Shown here in pieces: positions 29,050 through 37,268 of a stretch of DNA of 64,000 nucleotides. Under the pieces are notes generated by a model that worked only from the letters and a program-made list of their open reading frames with translations, made no database searches and was not told the origin of the DNA. This DNA is from an uncultured SAR116 cluster alpha proteobacterium. GTDB lineage: Bacteria; Pseudomonadota; Alphaproteobacteria; Puniceispirillales; Marisalimonadaceae. Position numbers and translations under genes: made by a program. How positions within the stretch are numbered: the stretch's first letter is position 1; the number at the start of each line of letters is the position of its first letter. The stretch is from contig CACNGC010000003.1 of NCBI GenBank assembly GCA_902619805.1, forward strand, positions 124,001 to 188,000. Reading direction: 5' to 3'.

Positions 29050-30349
29050 ATTTAAAACTAGATATATCAATTACTCAGATAGAGGTTTTAAAAAAAAATT
29101 TGAGGATTTGATATTTGATGAAAAAAAATCAAATAATAAAATTAACACTACAGTCACAAAAATTTTAAAAGAAATACATGAAAATGGCGATGAAAGCTTA
29201 AATGATTGTGTAAGTAAATTTGATAAAATAAGTGTTAAAAAAATTAAAGATTTATTCATTTCAAAAGACACCTTAAAAAAAGCTTACGATGGACTTAAGA
29301 AAGAACAGAAAAAAGCATTAAATATTGCGGCAGATAGGATAAAAAAATTTCATAAACGTCAAATCCCTAAAAACTTTAGTTATAAAGATAATCTTAAAGT
29401 TAATTTAGGTTTAACTCACTATCCAATTGGCTCTGCAGGTTTTTATGTGCCTGGGGGTAAAGCAATTTATCCATCATCAGTATTGATGAATGCAATACCA
29501 GCTTTAGTTGCTGGTGTTGAGAGGAGAGTACTTGTAAGTCCGATTTCAGATATAAATGAAGCATCTATTGTTCTTGCAGCAGCTCATGTTGCAAAAGTAA
29601 CAGAATTTATTCGTATTGGTGGAGCTCACGCTGTTGCAGCACTTGCTTATGGTACAAAATCTATTTCACCTGTAGATAAAATTGTTGGGCCTGGAAATGC
29701 TTACGTTGCAGAAGCTAAAAGACAAGTTTTTGGAAAAGTAGGTATTGACTCAATTGCTGGACCCTCAGAGGTTTTAATTGTATGTGATGAAACAGCCAAT
29801 CCTGACCATGTTGCTCTAGATCTTTTATCACAAGCAGAACATGATGAGTTAGCCCAGTCTATTTTAATAACAACAAGTAAAGAAATTGCAAAAGAAGTAA
29901 AAAATTCCGTAGAAAAATTTCTTAAAGAAATTTCTAGATCAAAAATAGCAAGTTCGTCATGGCATGATTTTGGCGCTATAATTTTAGTAGAAAACTTAAA
30001 TCAAGCTATTGAATTAATAAATATAAAAGCACCTGAACATTTACAATTAATTCTTAAAAATGCACAAAAGATAATTAAAGAAATAAAAAACGCAGGAGCT
30101 ATCTTTATTGGTCCCTATACTCCTGAGGCTGTAGGTGATTATATTGCTGGTCCAAATCATGTCCTTCCAACAAATGGAACAGCAAAATTTTCGAGTGGAT
30201 TAGGGGTTGTAGATTTCTTCAAGAGAACATCTATAGTCAACTTTAATAAAAACAGTCTCAATGAACTTGGAAAACATGTGATAACACTAGCTGAAGCAGA
30301 GGGTTTAGAGGCTCATGCAAGGTCTGTTTCAATCAGAATAGACAAATAA
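29042..30349 (+). CDS. hisD: Histidinol dehydrogenase
   Basis: Zn-dependent enzyme that carries out the last two oxidations of histidine synthesis (histidinol to histidine). 435 residues. The signature region DSIAGPSEVLIVCDE, zinc ligands in LLSQAEHDELAQS and the C-terminal AEGLEAHARSV are present. It overlaps hisG by eight bases, so the two are translationally coupled. Other his genes are not in the window. Confidence 0.97.
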   Translation: MSKFKTRYINYSDRGFKKKFEDLIFDEKKSNNKINTTVTKILKEIHENGDESLNDCVSKFDKISVKKIKDLFISKDTLKKAYDGLKKEQKKALNIAADRIKKFHKRQIPKNFSYKDNLKVNLGLTHYPIGSAGFYVPGGKAIYPSSVLMNAIPALVAGVERRVLVSPISDINEASIVLAAAHVAKVTEFIRIGGAHAVAALAYGTKSISPVDKIVGPGNAYVAEAKRQVFGKVGIDSIAGPSEVLIVCDETANPDHVALDLLSQAEHDELAQSILITTSKEIAKEVKNSVEKFLKEISRSKIASSSWHDFGAIILVENLNQAIELINIKAPEHLQLILKNAQKIIKEIKNAGAIFIGPYTPEAVGDYIAGPNHVLPTNGTAKFSSGLGVVDFFKRTSIVNFNKNSLNELGKHVITLAEAEGLEAHARSVSIRIDK

Positions 30350-30374
30350 AATAAAAAAATATTATATAAAAATC

Positions 30375-30404
30375 TTGACTAATTATTCAGAATAGTGAGA
30401 TTAA
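30375..30404 (+). promoter_or_regulatory. Possible sigma-70 promoter for infA
   Basis: In the 80-base spacer between hisD and infA, TTGACT (30375-30380) is a good -35 hexamer. An 18-base spacing reaches GATTAA, a weak -10. It would allow infA to be made independently of the histidine genes. The spacing and -10 are only fair. Confidence 0.3.
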
Positions 30405-30429
30405 ACTTAAATTTTGATGAAGAGGTTAA

Positions 30430-30648
30430 ATGGCTAAAGAAGGTGTAATAGAGTTTTCTGGTATTGTAGAAGAACTGCTACCAAATGCTATGTTTAGAGT
30501 AAAACTTGATAATGATCATGAGGTTCTAGCCCATACAAGTGGGAAAATGAGGAAAAATCGTATTAGAGTATTACTTGGTGATAGAGTGAATGTAGAAATG
30601 ACACCTTATGATTTAACCAAAGGAAGAATTACATTTAGATATAAATAA
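30430..30648 (+). CDS. infA: Translation initiation factor IF-1
   Basis: IF-1 occupies the A site of the 30S subunit during initiation. A single S1/OB-fold domain of 72 residues is typical: [24 protein letters not shown], then [18 protein letters not shown] and [16 protein letters not shown], nearly invariant across bacteria. AGAGG precedes the ATG. Confidence 0.98.
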   Translation: MAKEGVIEFSGIVEELLPNAMFRVKLDNDHEVLAHTSGKMRKNRIRVLLGDRVNVEMTPYDLTKGRITFRYK

Positions 30649-30672
30649 ATTCTGATGTATTAAGTTTGTTTT

Positions 30673-31272
30673 ATGGATAGAACTAAATTGAACAAACATT
30701 TTATACTAGCATCTAGTTCAAAAAGACGGCTTGAACTTTTAAGTCAAATAGGCGTTAAACCTGATTTAATATTATCACCAAATATAGATGAAATTATATT
30801 TTCTAAAGAACTACCACGTATATATGTTGAGAGAATGTCTTTAGAAAAAAATAGAGTTTTTCAACAAAAATACCCTCAATCAATAATACTTACTGCTGAC
30901 ACGGTGGTTTCTGTAGGAAGAAGAATCTTGCCAAAAACTACGGATGTAAATTTGGCAGAAGAATGCTTAAAATTAATTTCAGGAAGAAGACATAAAGTTT
31001 TCACAAGTTTCACTGTTTATACGCCAAACAATTCGCTCAAAACAAAAACTATACAATCAATTATAAAATTTAAAAGATTACATCCTGACGAAATTAATTA
31101 TTATCTTGCCACAAAGGAATGGGAAGGGAAAGCAGGAGGGTATGCCATACAAGGAATTGCCGCATCATTCATAAATTTTATATCTGGTTCATATAGTAAT
31201 GTGGTAGGTTTGCCTCTGGCAGAGCTTTACAGAGTGTTAATCGCTATTGGATATAAATTCAAAAATGATTAA
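30673..31272 (+). CDS. maf: Maf-like nucleotide pyrophosphatase
   Basis: Maf/HAM1-fold nucleoside triphosphate pyrophosphatase, thought to remove dTTP/UTP or modified nucleotides. Visible motifs are SSSKRRLELL (residues ~14-23), the acidic ADTVVSVG and the Maf signature EGKAGGYAIQGIA. 199 residues is normal. The end overlaps the following RNase gene by eight bases, counting from the ATG at 31265. Confidence 0.94.
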   Translation: MDRTKLNKHFILASSSKRRLELLSQIGVKPDLILSPNIDEIIFSKELPRIYVERMSLEKNRVFQQKYPQSIILTADTVVSVGRRILPKTTDVNLAEECLKLISGRRHKVFTSFTVYTPNNSLKTKTIQSIIKFKRLHPDEINYYLATKEWEGKAGGYAIQGIAASFINFISGSYSNVVGLPLAELYRVLIAIGYKFKND

Positions 31273-32284
31273 TGAAATTAATGATCATTTTATCTTGGTA
31301 GATAAATGCGCCGATCAAACAAGAATAGTTGAAATAAAGAGTAACAAAATTGTTAAAATTACTTGTTGGAAAGATGAGAAGCCCCCATTAATTGGTAATA
31401 TTTTAGATGCAACAGTTTTAAAAACATTAAATAGTGGGATTGTGAGGGCTAGTTTAAATAATAAAAAAATCATCACAGTCAGAGTAGGGAAAAATTTTTT
31501 AAAAATAAATGAAAAAATAAAAGTTATAATTTCTAGTGAAGAGTTTGAAGATAAGCCTATACAAGCAAAATTGTGGTCCGGAAATTGTGATTTAAAAAAA
31601 ATAAATAATGTAAAACGGATAATTAATCTTTTCTTTAATAAAAACATACCTGTCATAGAAGACAACCATGCAATATATTGGAATGATATGGATTTAGATA
31701 GTTGTTTTCTTAACGCTCTAGATCCAATGACCAAAACTGAGGATGGTGGTGTTTTATGGATTGAAAAAACAAAAGCAGCCACACTTATTGATGTTGATAC
31801 TAAAAATATATTAATTAATAATGAAGATGAAATGTTAAAGTTCTGTAAAAATGTGTTTCTCAAATGTATGGATGAAATCAAATTGAGAAATATTGGAGGT
31901 ATGATACTTATTGATTTTCCAAGGGTATCGTTTAATAGAAAAAAAAATCTTCATGAATTTATTACAAAAGAAGGAACAAAAAATATTCCAGAAAGCAATT
32001 TTCTAGGTTTTTCTAGATTACAACTTTATGAGATGTATGTACCAAGAAACTTTAAGTCTCTAGAGAGTTTTTATATTAATAAAAATGAATTTGATTTTCA
32101 AAACCATATGAGATCATTGTGGAGAGCATCTAAGAAAATCAAATCTAAAAATAACATTGAATTTTTATGTGGTAAAAATCTCTATAAAAGATTAAAGCAA
32201 AAAAAAACACCAGAATTCATAAATATTGTTGAAAGAATAGATCTCCCAAAGGATTATGGTGAGTTATTAGAAAAAAAAATATAA
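31265..32284 (+). CDS. Ribonuclease E/G family protein (short)
   Basis: Single-strand endonuclease-like protein of the RNase E/G family. An N-terminal S1-like region is followed by the RNase-H/DNase-I-like catalytic part, with the two metal-binding aspartates at 176 (TLIDVD) and 217 (MILIDFPR). The 339 residues end before any Zn-link CPxCxG motif, and there is no C-terminal scaffold, so it is not the main degradosome RNase E. A short E/G homologue before yacG is the usual alphaproteobacterial arrangement. The track's TTG start (31247) is possible; ATG 31265 is preferred. It overlaps yacG by one base. Confidence 0.85.
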   Translation: MINEINDHFILVDKCADQTRIVEIKSNKIVKITCWKDEKPPLIGNILDATVLKTLNSGIVRASLNNKKIITVRVGKNFLKINEKIKVIISSEEFEDKPIQAKLWSGNCDLKKINNVKRIINLFFNKNIPVIEDNHAIYWNDMDLDSCFLNALDPMTKTEDGGVLWIEKTKAATLIDVDTKNILINNEDEMLKFCKNVFLKCMDEIKLRNIGGMILIDFPRVSFNRKKNLHEFITKEGTKNIPESNFLGFSRLQLYEMYVPRNFKSLESFYINKNEFDFQNHMRSLWRASKKIKSKNNIEFLCGKNLYKRLKQKKTPEFINIVERIDLPKDYGELLEKKI

Positions 32285-32454
32285 TGAAAGAAAATCAAAA
32301 AATAAAATGTGTTAATTGTAATAAAGAATTTGATATCAAATTAGAAACAAAACCATTCTGTTCTAAACGTTGTAGTTATATAGATTTAAATAATTGGTTG
32401 GGTGAAAAATACTCAATCCACTTAAATGAAGAAGATTCTGAAAAGAATATTTAA
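32284..32454 (+). CDS. yacG: DNA gyrase inhibitor YacG (zinc protein)
   Basis: 56-residue zinc-ribbon protein missed by the ORF track. The four ligands are in C-V-N-C (9 and 12) and C-S-K-R-C (26 and 30), followed by the family-typical YIDLNNWLGEKYSI. YacG homologues bind GyrB and block DNA binding. It overlaps the RNase gene by one base (TAATG) and precedes tRNA-Phe, as expected for alphaproteobacteria. Confidence 0.93.
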   Translation: MKENQKIKCVNCNKEFDIKLETKPFCSKRCSYIDLNNWLGEKYSIHLNEEDSEKNI

Positions 32455-32513
32455 ATTTTTTTTTTGTTAGCTAGACATAATGAGATGATAACGTTATAGA
32501 TTATTCTATTAAA

Positions 32514-32589
32514 GCCCGGGTAGCTCAGTAGGTAGAGCAGAGGACTGAAAATCCTCGTGTCGGTGGTTCGAATCCGCCCCCGGGCACCA
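32514..32589 (+). tRNA. tRNA-Phe(GAA)
   Basis: The 76-base cloverleaf has acceptor GCCCGGG/CCCGGGC, D-arm GCTC/GAGC, anticodon stem GAGGA/TCCTC around loop CTGAAAA (anticodon GAA), T-arm GGTGG-TTCGAAT-CCGCC, discriminator A and encoded CCA. It closes the conserved core block; an accessory region starts immediately after it. Confidence 0.97.
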
Positions 32590-33089
32590 CGTTTCTTTTA
32601 TATCAGACTTAACTAAACTGTTGATCACACCTCTTTGGTTAATATCTCTAGAATCTCAATTTATAGCTTGTTTGTCAAAGTAATTGTGACAGAGGTGTGA
32701 CCGAAAATAATCATTGTCTAAGTTCTTATTTAGTAAATTCAATAACTTAAAAAAAATAATTAAATATGCACTTTAAAATATTAGATATACTGCAGCATTC
32801 TTACTAAAGCAAATGATTGAGAATGCATTTGTGTGGTTACATGGTCTGATCAAAACCTTGCTAAAACTGGTTAACGTATGCTGCCAGTTCTTATCAAAGC
32901 GACTCTTCATATATTTTTTATACATTTATCTAACAGAACATTTCTCGTAAAGTGTTAACCATTTTAATCACGCATAGAGAGCCATACAGAAATGTCATTA
33001 TAAGTGGGGTTAATAGAAGATGTTGTTTAAAGTGGCTGTACGAGTATAGGTTAATGTATATGTAGATATATAAGTGAGTGAGTAAAAGT
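32590..33089 (+). other. Gene-poor 500-base stretch after tRNA-Phe
   Basis: No convincing gene is present. GC content in sampled rows is about 30-38%, close to coding DNA here and above other spacers, so it may be decayed coding sequence or hold an unrecognised RNA. A 10-base inverted repeat TCACACCTCT/AGAGGTGTGA (32625-32634 and 32691-32700) encloses 56 bases. The 76-residue minus ORF at 32930-33160 has a low-complexity centre (YIYIYIN) and is not convincing. Confidence 0.5.
32625..32700. repeat. Inverted repeat TCACACCTCT / AGAGGTGTGA
   Basis: Two perfect 10-base inverted arms at 32625-32634 and 32691-32700, separated by 56 bases, 35 bases after tRNA-Phe. No T-run follows, so it is not an ordinary terminator. 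It could be a remnant of a mobile element or a structured RNA; no gene lies between the arms. Confidence 0.5.
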
Positions 33090-35168
33090 TTAAATATAAA
33101 TAGCCCTTGTTTTCTTTTTTTCAAGATAAAGTTCATGAGCTCTTTTGTAACCATTTTCAAGATTTTTGGTATAAAGTACAGTATTAAACAATGGTTTAGA
33201 GAAACGATTTCTATTTAATTTTTCTTTAATTTCATTAAGCTTATTAGGGTTTGTTGCTAGATCTATTATTAATTTTTCATATATTTTTTTATTGTCGGTT
33301 ATGAGCTCACATAAATCAATTGAATTTAAAAGACTTCCAGCAACTCTGGTAGAAAACCCTTTGCCCATTTTTGTAACGACAGGTAACCCTGCCCAAAGAG
33401 CATCACTTGCAGTTGTGTGCGCATTATAATTGAAGGTGTCAATAAAAAGATCTGCTAACTTATGCCTTGCCAAGTGTTCGTCTTGAGGCAATCTGTCCGC
33501 AAAAATTATTCGATTTGCATTAACACCTCTATTTTGAGCTTCTTTTTTTAAATTACTTTCTGCCCATTGATTTGATTTAAATAACCATAAAACACTATCT
33601 TTAATTTTTTTCATTATACGCATCCAGATATTAAATTCTTCAGATGTTATTTTACAATTATTGTTGAAACAACAAAACACAAAACTATTTTCTGGCAAAC
33701 CAATATCTGACCGTGTTATTTTTTTTTGAGAAATAGCACGTGTATCATCAGTTGGCTGATATGTATGTGGCATATATATTATATTCTCAGAATAAAAGTT
33801 TCTAAACTCTGCAGGTATTATTATAGGATCAGCTATAATATAATCCATGAAATTAGTGCCAAGTGTACCTGGGTAACCTAGATAATTAATCTGTGTAGGC
33901 GCTGCACGGTAAGCAAAAATTCTCGTTCGAGAGTTTCGAGTGTAACCATTTAAGTCAATAGCAATATCAATATTATCCTCTCTTGCTATCAATGCAGCTT
34001 CTTTATCACTCACTTCGCTTAAATCTTTAAACTCATCAAATGCATTAACTAATCTGTTATATAATCTGTCTTTTCTAGTGCCTTTTATGGAATAACCATA
34101 AACTTTAAACTCCTCTCTATTGTGAATTTCAATAACCTTTGCAATTAAATATGCAGTAGGATGTTCTTTAAAGTCTGAAGAAAAATAGCCAATTTTAATC
34201 GGCTTATGACTTTCTATTTCTTTAGTATTGAATAATGATATCTTGTCAGTAACCTTGTTTTTATTAAAATTTTCAGCCCTTTTTTTATGTCTCAATGGAG
34301 AATCCTCGATAGACAGTAAATGGAATGGTCTAATAGCTTGTTTTCCTATTCCTAATTTAGGAATCCAATTACGTTCATCTCTAATGCCTTTCCAATCACA
34401 AATTTGGGCTTGTTGGTAGATTTTTGATGTTCGCGCCATTTCAAAATTTGGCTTTAACAAAATTGCCTTTTTATGAGCCTCAATAGATTCATCAATTCTA
34501 CCTTGGTCACTAAGACTAACGCCTAAGTTATTATAAGACTCAGTATGGTCTGGTTGAAGTGATATTGCCTTTTTAAACACCTTTATCGCTTCTTTAAAGT
34601 CTCCTTGATCTCTTAGCACAGTTCCTAAGTTATTATAAGCATCAGCGTAATCTGGCTTCAATGATTTTGATTTTTTTATAGCTAATAATGACTCATTTAA
34701 ATTTCCTTGTTCTCTATATATTGCACCCATGTTATTGAAGGCCTCAGGAAAATCAGGTTGAATTGATATTGCCTTTTTACATAATGCTATAGCTTCATCA
34801 AATTTACCTTGTTCTGAAAGAATAACAGCTATATTGTTATAAGCATCAACAAAGTCTGGTTCAAGTGATATTGCCTTTTTAAATGAATTAATAACTTCAT
34901 CCTGATTCCCTTGATTTTTAAGTGCAAGACCTAAATTGTTATAAGCAAAAGCATAATTAGGATTAATAGAAATTGACTTTTTGTAAGCCGTGATTGAATC
35001 TCCAAGTTTTCCAGTTTCGTATGCTACTACTCCAAGCATGTTCCACAAAATAAAAGATTTTGGATATTTTTTAATGAAGGATTTAATTCTTTGATCTACT
35101 ATTAAAAACTCTTTGTCAATTATAAGGGTTCTTATTCTATCAATTTCTTCTTGAGATGGGTTTTGCAT
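33090..35168 (-). CDS. TPR protein with O-GlcNAc transferase (SPINDLY-like) domain
   Basis: An N-terminal superhelix of about seven TPR repeats (AYNNLGLALKNQGN, EAFNNMGAIYREQGN and similar) is fused to a GT41 glycosyltransferase domain like OGT/SPINDLY: GYFSSDFKEHPTAYLI with the conserved His, NYLGYPGTLG, FCCFNNNCKI, and DTFNYNAHTTASDALWAGLPVVT. Bacterial relatives are thought to put sugars on proteins or on surface glycans. The track's TTG at 35249 is unlikely; ATG 35168 gives 692 residues. It stands alone between two gene-poor stretches beside tRNA-Phe, which suggests an island gene. Target and donor are unknown. Confidence 0.88.
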   Translation of the reverse strand: MQNPSQEEIDRIRTLIIDKEFLIVDQRIKSFIKKYPKSFILWNMLGVVAYETGKLGDSITAYKKSISINPNYAFAYNNLGLALKNQGNQDEVINSFKKAISLEPDFVDAYNNIAVILSEQGKFDEAIALCKKAISIQPDFPEAFNNMGAIYREQGNLNESLLAIKKSKSLKPDYADAYNNLGTVLRDQGDFKEAIKVFKKAISLQPDHTESYNNLGVSLSDQGRIDESIEAHKKAILLKPNFEMARTSKIYQQAQICDWKGIRDERNWIPKLGIGKQAIRPFHLLSIEDSPLRHKKRAENFNKNKVTDKISLFNTKEIESHKPIKIGYFSSDFKEHPTAYLIAKVIEIHNREEFKVYGYSIKGTRKDRLYNRLVNAFDEFKDLSEVSDKEAALIAREDNIDIAIDLNGYTRNSRTRIFAYRAAPTQINYLGYPGTLGTNFMDYIIADPIIIPAEFRNFYSENIIYMPHTYQPTDDTRAISQKKITRSDIGLPENSFVFCCFNNNCKITSEEFNIWMRIMKKIKDSVLWLFKSNQWAESNLKKEAQNRGVNANRIIFADRLPQDEHLARHKLADLFIDTFNYNAHTTASDALWAGLPVVTKMGKGFSTRVAGSLLNSIDLCELITDNKKIYEKLIIDLATNPNKLNEIKEKLNRNRFSKPLFNTVLYTKNLENGYKRAHELYLEKKKTRAIYI

Positions 35169-35322
35169 ATTTAGTCTTGTATAGTTTATTGTAATTAAAT
35201 TAGCTTGATATTTTTTATAAAATCTTTCTTTAAGTGATTTTTTGATCAATTTATTAATTTTTTTAAGGATAATTTTGCATTAAATTTTCATTACTTCAAT
35301 AATGTTATTTTTAATAATGTAA

Positions 35323-35610
35323 ATTGACCAATATATTATAAAATCTATTAATTTTTTATCAGTAAAACTTAAAAAGATACAAAAGAACAAATTCATAGAT
35401 GATTATAAACAATTTAAAAATAAAAAAGTAGGAATTACTGAAGCATATTCTAAATTTAAAACACACATGGAAGAAATAGGAGATGGTCAATATGTCCCAA
35501 CTAGAAATCGATTTGCACAAAGGATTAGGCAATTAGTTAGGGATGATGTAGAACTTGAAATGGATAGGGACAAACATTCTAACTATATCAGATACAAGGA
35601 GTTGGTGTAG
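35323..35610 (+). pseudogene. Startless ORF, probable gene remnant
   Basis: A stop-to-stop frame of 95 codons has protein-like composition in its second half (KFKTHMEEIGDG, PTRNRFAQRIRQLVRDDVELE). Its only ATG (35467) would leave 47 residues with no Shine-Dalgarno. The 'G-x-Y-V-P-T-R-N-R-F-A-x-R' stretch loosely recalls the C-terminal region of phage- or plasmid-type primases, but I do not recognise it securely. Either a decayed mobile-element gene or chance. Confidence 0.35.
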
Positions 35611-35735
35611 GAGTGCAGATATAATCTTAAAAACTTTTTTAAATTTACTTTTCATAGATATTTGAAATGCCCTTTAATATATGAATTTTCAATAAAGATA
35701 CTAGAAAGTAATTAATTAAATATAAATTATTATAG

Positions 35736-35768
35736 TTGATTAAAACTAAATAACTAGTTATATAGTTT
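35736..35768 (+). promoter_or_regulatory. arsR promoter with overlapping 26-bp operator
   Basis: TTGATT (35736-35741), a 17-base spacer and TATATA (35759-35764) form a good promoter. Over its spacer and -10 lies a 26-bp near-perfect palindrome (35743-35768, AAACTAAATAACT/AGTTATATAGTTT, one mismatch per arm) centred on ATAACTAGTTAT. The layout is that of an ArsR-type repressor site. The start codon at 35775 follows so closely that the mRNA may be nearly leaderless. Confidence 0.7.
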
Positions 35769-35774
35769 AATATT

Positions 35775-36071
35775 ATGATAAATAATGTGGTTGCAGCAAA
35801 AGGATTTAACGCTGTTGGTTCAAAGTCTAGATTAATTGTTTTAACAGAGTTGGTTAAAGTTGGTTCAAATGGACTAACAATTGGAGAAATTCAAGAATTA
35901 GTTAACATCCCCCTTTCAACTCTGGCTCATCATCTAGATCATTTAAAAAAAGCAAATCTTATTCACCAAGAAAAAAAAGGGAGATCAACTTATAACTTTG
36001 CACAATTCAACCATATTCAACAATTGACAGATTACCTTCTTAAAGAATGCTGTGTAAATGAGAGAAAATAA
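35775..36071 (+). CDS. ArsR/SmtB-family HTH repressor
   Basis: Winged-helix regulator of 98 residues. The recognition helix region is IPLSTLAHHLDHLKKANLI, followed by the wing KKGRSTYNF. Adjacent Cys92-Cys93 near the C-terminus could sense a thiophilic metal or metalloid, or an oxidant. It overlaps the next gene, a permease, by one base (TAATG). A palindromic operator covers its own promoter, so autorepression of the pair with release by the permease substrate is the likely scheme. Confidence 0.9.
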   Translation: MINNVVAAKGFNAVGSKSRLIVLTELVKVGSNGLTIGEIQELVNIPLSTLAHHLDHLKKANLIHQEKKGRSTYNFAQFNHIQQLTDYLLKECCVNERK

Positions 36072-37111
36072 TGAAAGCTCTAATTTTAAAAAATATCAAC
36101 ATAGAAAATTTTAATTTTAAATCAGTTTGGACTATAGTTTTGTTAATACCATTATTGGTATTCATCTTTATTCCAGAGGATTTTAGCTCAATTATTACTT
36201 TTGCATCGAAAGCTTTGATGGGAACTATCCCTTTTATATTATTTGCAGTTAGTTTGGTAGCTTATTTAAAAGCAAGTGGTGCTGAAAGTTTAGTTTCAAA
36301 AGCTTTTAAAGGTAAAGAAGTTAGAACTATTTTTATTGCAACTCTTGTTGGTGGAATTGCTCCTTTTTGTTCATGTGAAGTTATCCCATTTATAGCAAGT
36401 ATGCTTGCTTTAGGTGTCCCACTTTCAGCTGTAATGGCTTTCTGGTTGTCATCTCCATTAATTGATCCTCCAGCATTATTAATCACTGCAAGTGCATTAA
36501 GTTGGGATTATGCTATTGCAAAAACACTTTCTGCTTTGGCAATTGGATTAATTGGTGGTTTTGGTATTTATTTTTTATCAAAATTTGGAATGTTCTCTCA
36601 TCCATTAAAACAGCAAAACAAAAATAGTTGTGGATCTTGTTGTGGTACTACAGACCCTTTTAACCAAGATCTTGAATTAAAATTTTGGAATAAAACTGAA
36701 AGAATAAATATATTTAAAGAAGAATTCACATCAAATGGATTATTTCTATTGAAATGGCTATCTCTGGCTTATCTAATTGAAGCATTAATGGTTCAATACC
36801 TATCAGCACAAGTTATAGGAAATTTCTTGTCTGGTGACGGATTCTCTTCAATTATAATTGGTGCGTTTGCTGGTGTACCAGCTTATTTAAATTCATATGC
36901 AGCCCCTGCAATTGTATCTGGACTAATCGAACAAGGGTTAAGTTCTGGAGGTGCTATGGCATTCTTAGTTGGTGGCGCAATCAGTTCTGTTCCTGCAATG
37001 ACTGCCGTTTGGTCTTTAGTTAACCGTTCAACATTTATTGCTTATCTTGTATTTGGTTTTGGTGGGGCTATTTTATGTGGAATAGCTTTTCAAATTTATA
37101 TGAATATTTAA
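36071..37111 (+). CDS. ArsP/DUF318-type permease (UPF0718)
   Basis: Membrane permease of 346 residues with about eight to ten helices, of the predicted permease family that includes the organoarsenical exporter ArsP and the SO_0444 Cu/Zn efflux group. A Cys pair sits in the signature APFCSCEVIP (Cys100, Cys102). A cytoplasmic loop carries another cluster, CGSCCGT (Cys187, 190, 191), suggesting metal or metalloid handling. It is cotranscribed with the ArsR repressor. Whether the substrate is arsenic, copper, zinc or another ion cannot be told from sequence. Confidence 0.85.
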   Translation: MKALILKNINIENFNFKSVWTIVLLIPLLVFIFIPEDFSSIITFASKALMGTIPFILFAVSLVAYLKASGAESLVSKAFKGKEVRTIFIATLVGGIAPFCSCEVIPFIASMLALGVPLSAVMAFWLSSPLIDPPALLITASALSWDYAIAKTLSALAIGLIGGFGIYFLSKFGMFSHPLKQQNKNSCGSCCGTTDPFNQDLELKFWNKTERINIFKEEFTSNGLFLLKWLSLAYLIEALMVQYLSAQVIGNFLSGDGFSSIIIGAFAGVPAYLNSYAAPAIVSGLIEQGLSSGGAMAFLVGGAISSVPAMTAVWSLVNRSTFIAYLVFGFGGAILCGIAFQIYMNI

Positions 37112-37117
37112 ATACTA

Positions 37118-37263
37118 TTTTTAGTATTTTTTTTGATAAAAGATACGAAATTATTGCAAATATATATGGTAAAAAAGTTGAATTTTATCATAACAAACCA
37201 TTATCAATAAATTCAAAAGTATCATTATCTTTCGATAAGACCAAAATTAAAATTTTAGGTTAA
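37118..37263 (+). pseudogene. Possible TOBE-domain remnant of an ABC ATPase
   Basis: Between the permease and the HD gene, a short frame (end of the 62-residue track ORF at 37075) reads YEIIANIYGKKVEFY then KPLSINSKVSLSFD and ends KIKILG. The strand pattern resembles the C-terminal TOBE domain of importer ATPases such as CysA or PotA. The rest of such a gene is missing. It may be the last piece of a deleted transporter gene; the resemblance is by eye only. Confidence 0.3.
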
Positions 37264-37268
37264 AATTA

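Larger units (their letters stand above)
35250..35774. other. Gene-poor stretch between the TPR-OGT and arsR genes
   Basis: About 525 AT-rich bases without a complete gene. It holds an open frame lacking a good start (35323-35610, listed separately) and, at its right end, the promoter and operator of the arsR-permease pair. Nothing else was recognised. Confidence 0.5.

Noticed and set aside
31315-31881. 188-residue minus-strand ORF
   Set aside because: It lies entirely antisense to the RNase E/G gene, is hydrophobic only because it reads AT-rich coding DNA backwards, and has no recognisable domain.
32930-33160. 76-residue minus-strand ORF overlapping the end of the TPR-OGT gene
   Set aside because: Contains a low-complexity YIYIYIN stretch and starts inside another gene; no family resemblance.
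32514-35774. Prophage or integrative element with attachment sites at tRNA-Phe
   Set aside because: No integrase and no second copy of the tRNA 3' end were found in the window; only an island-like layout remains.
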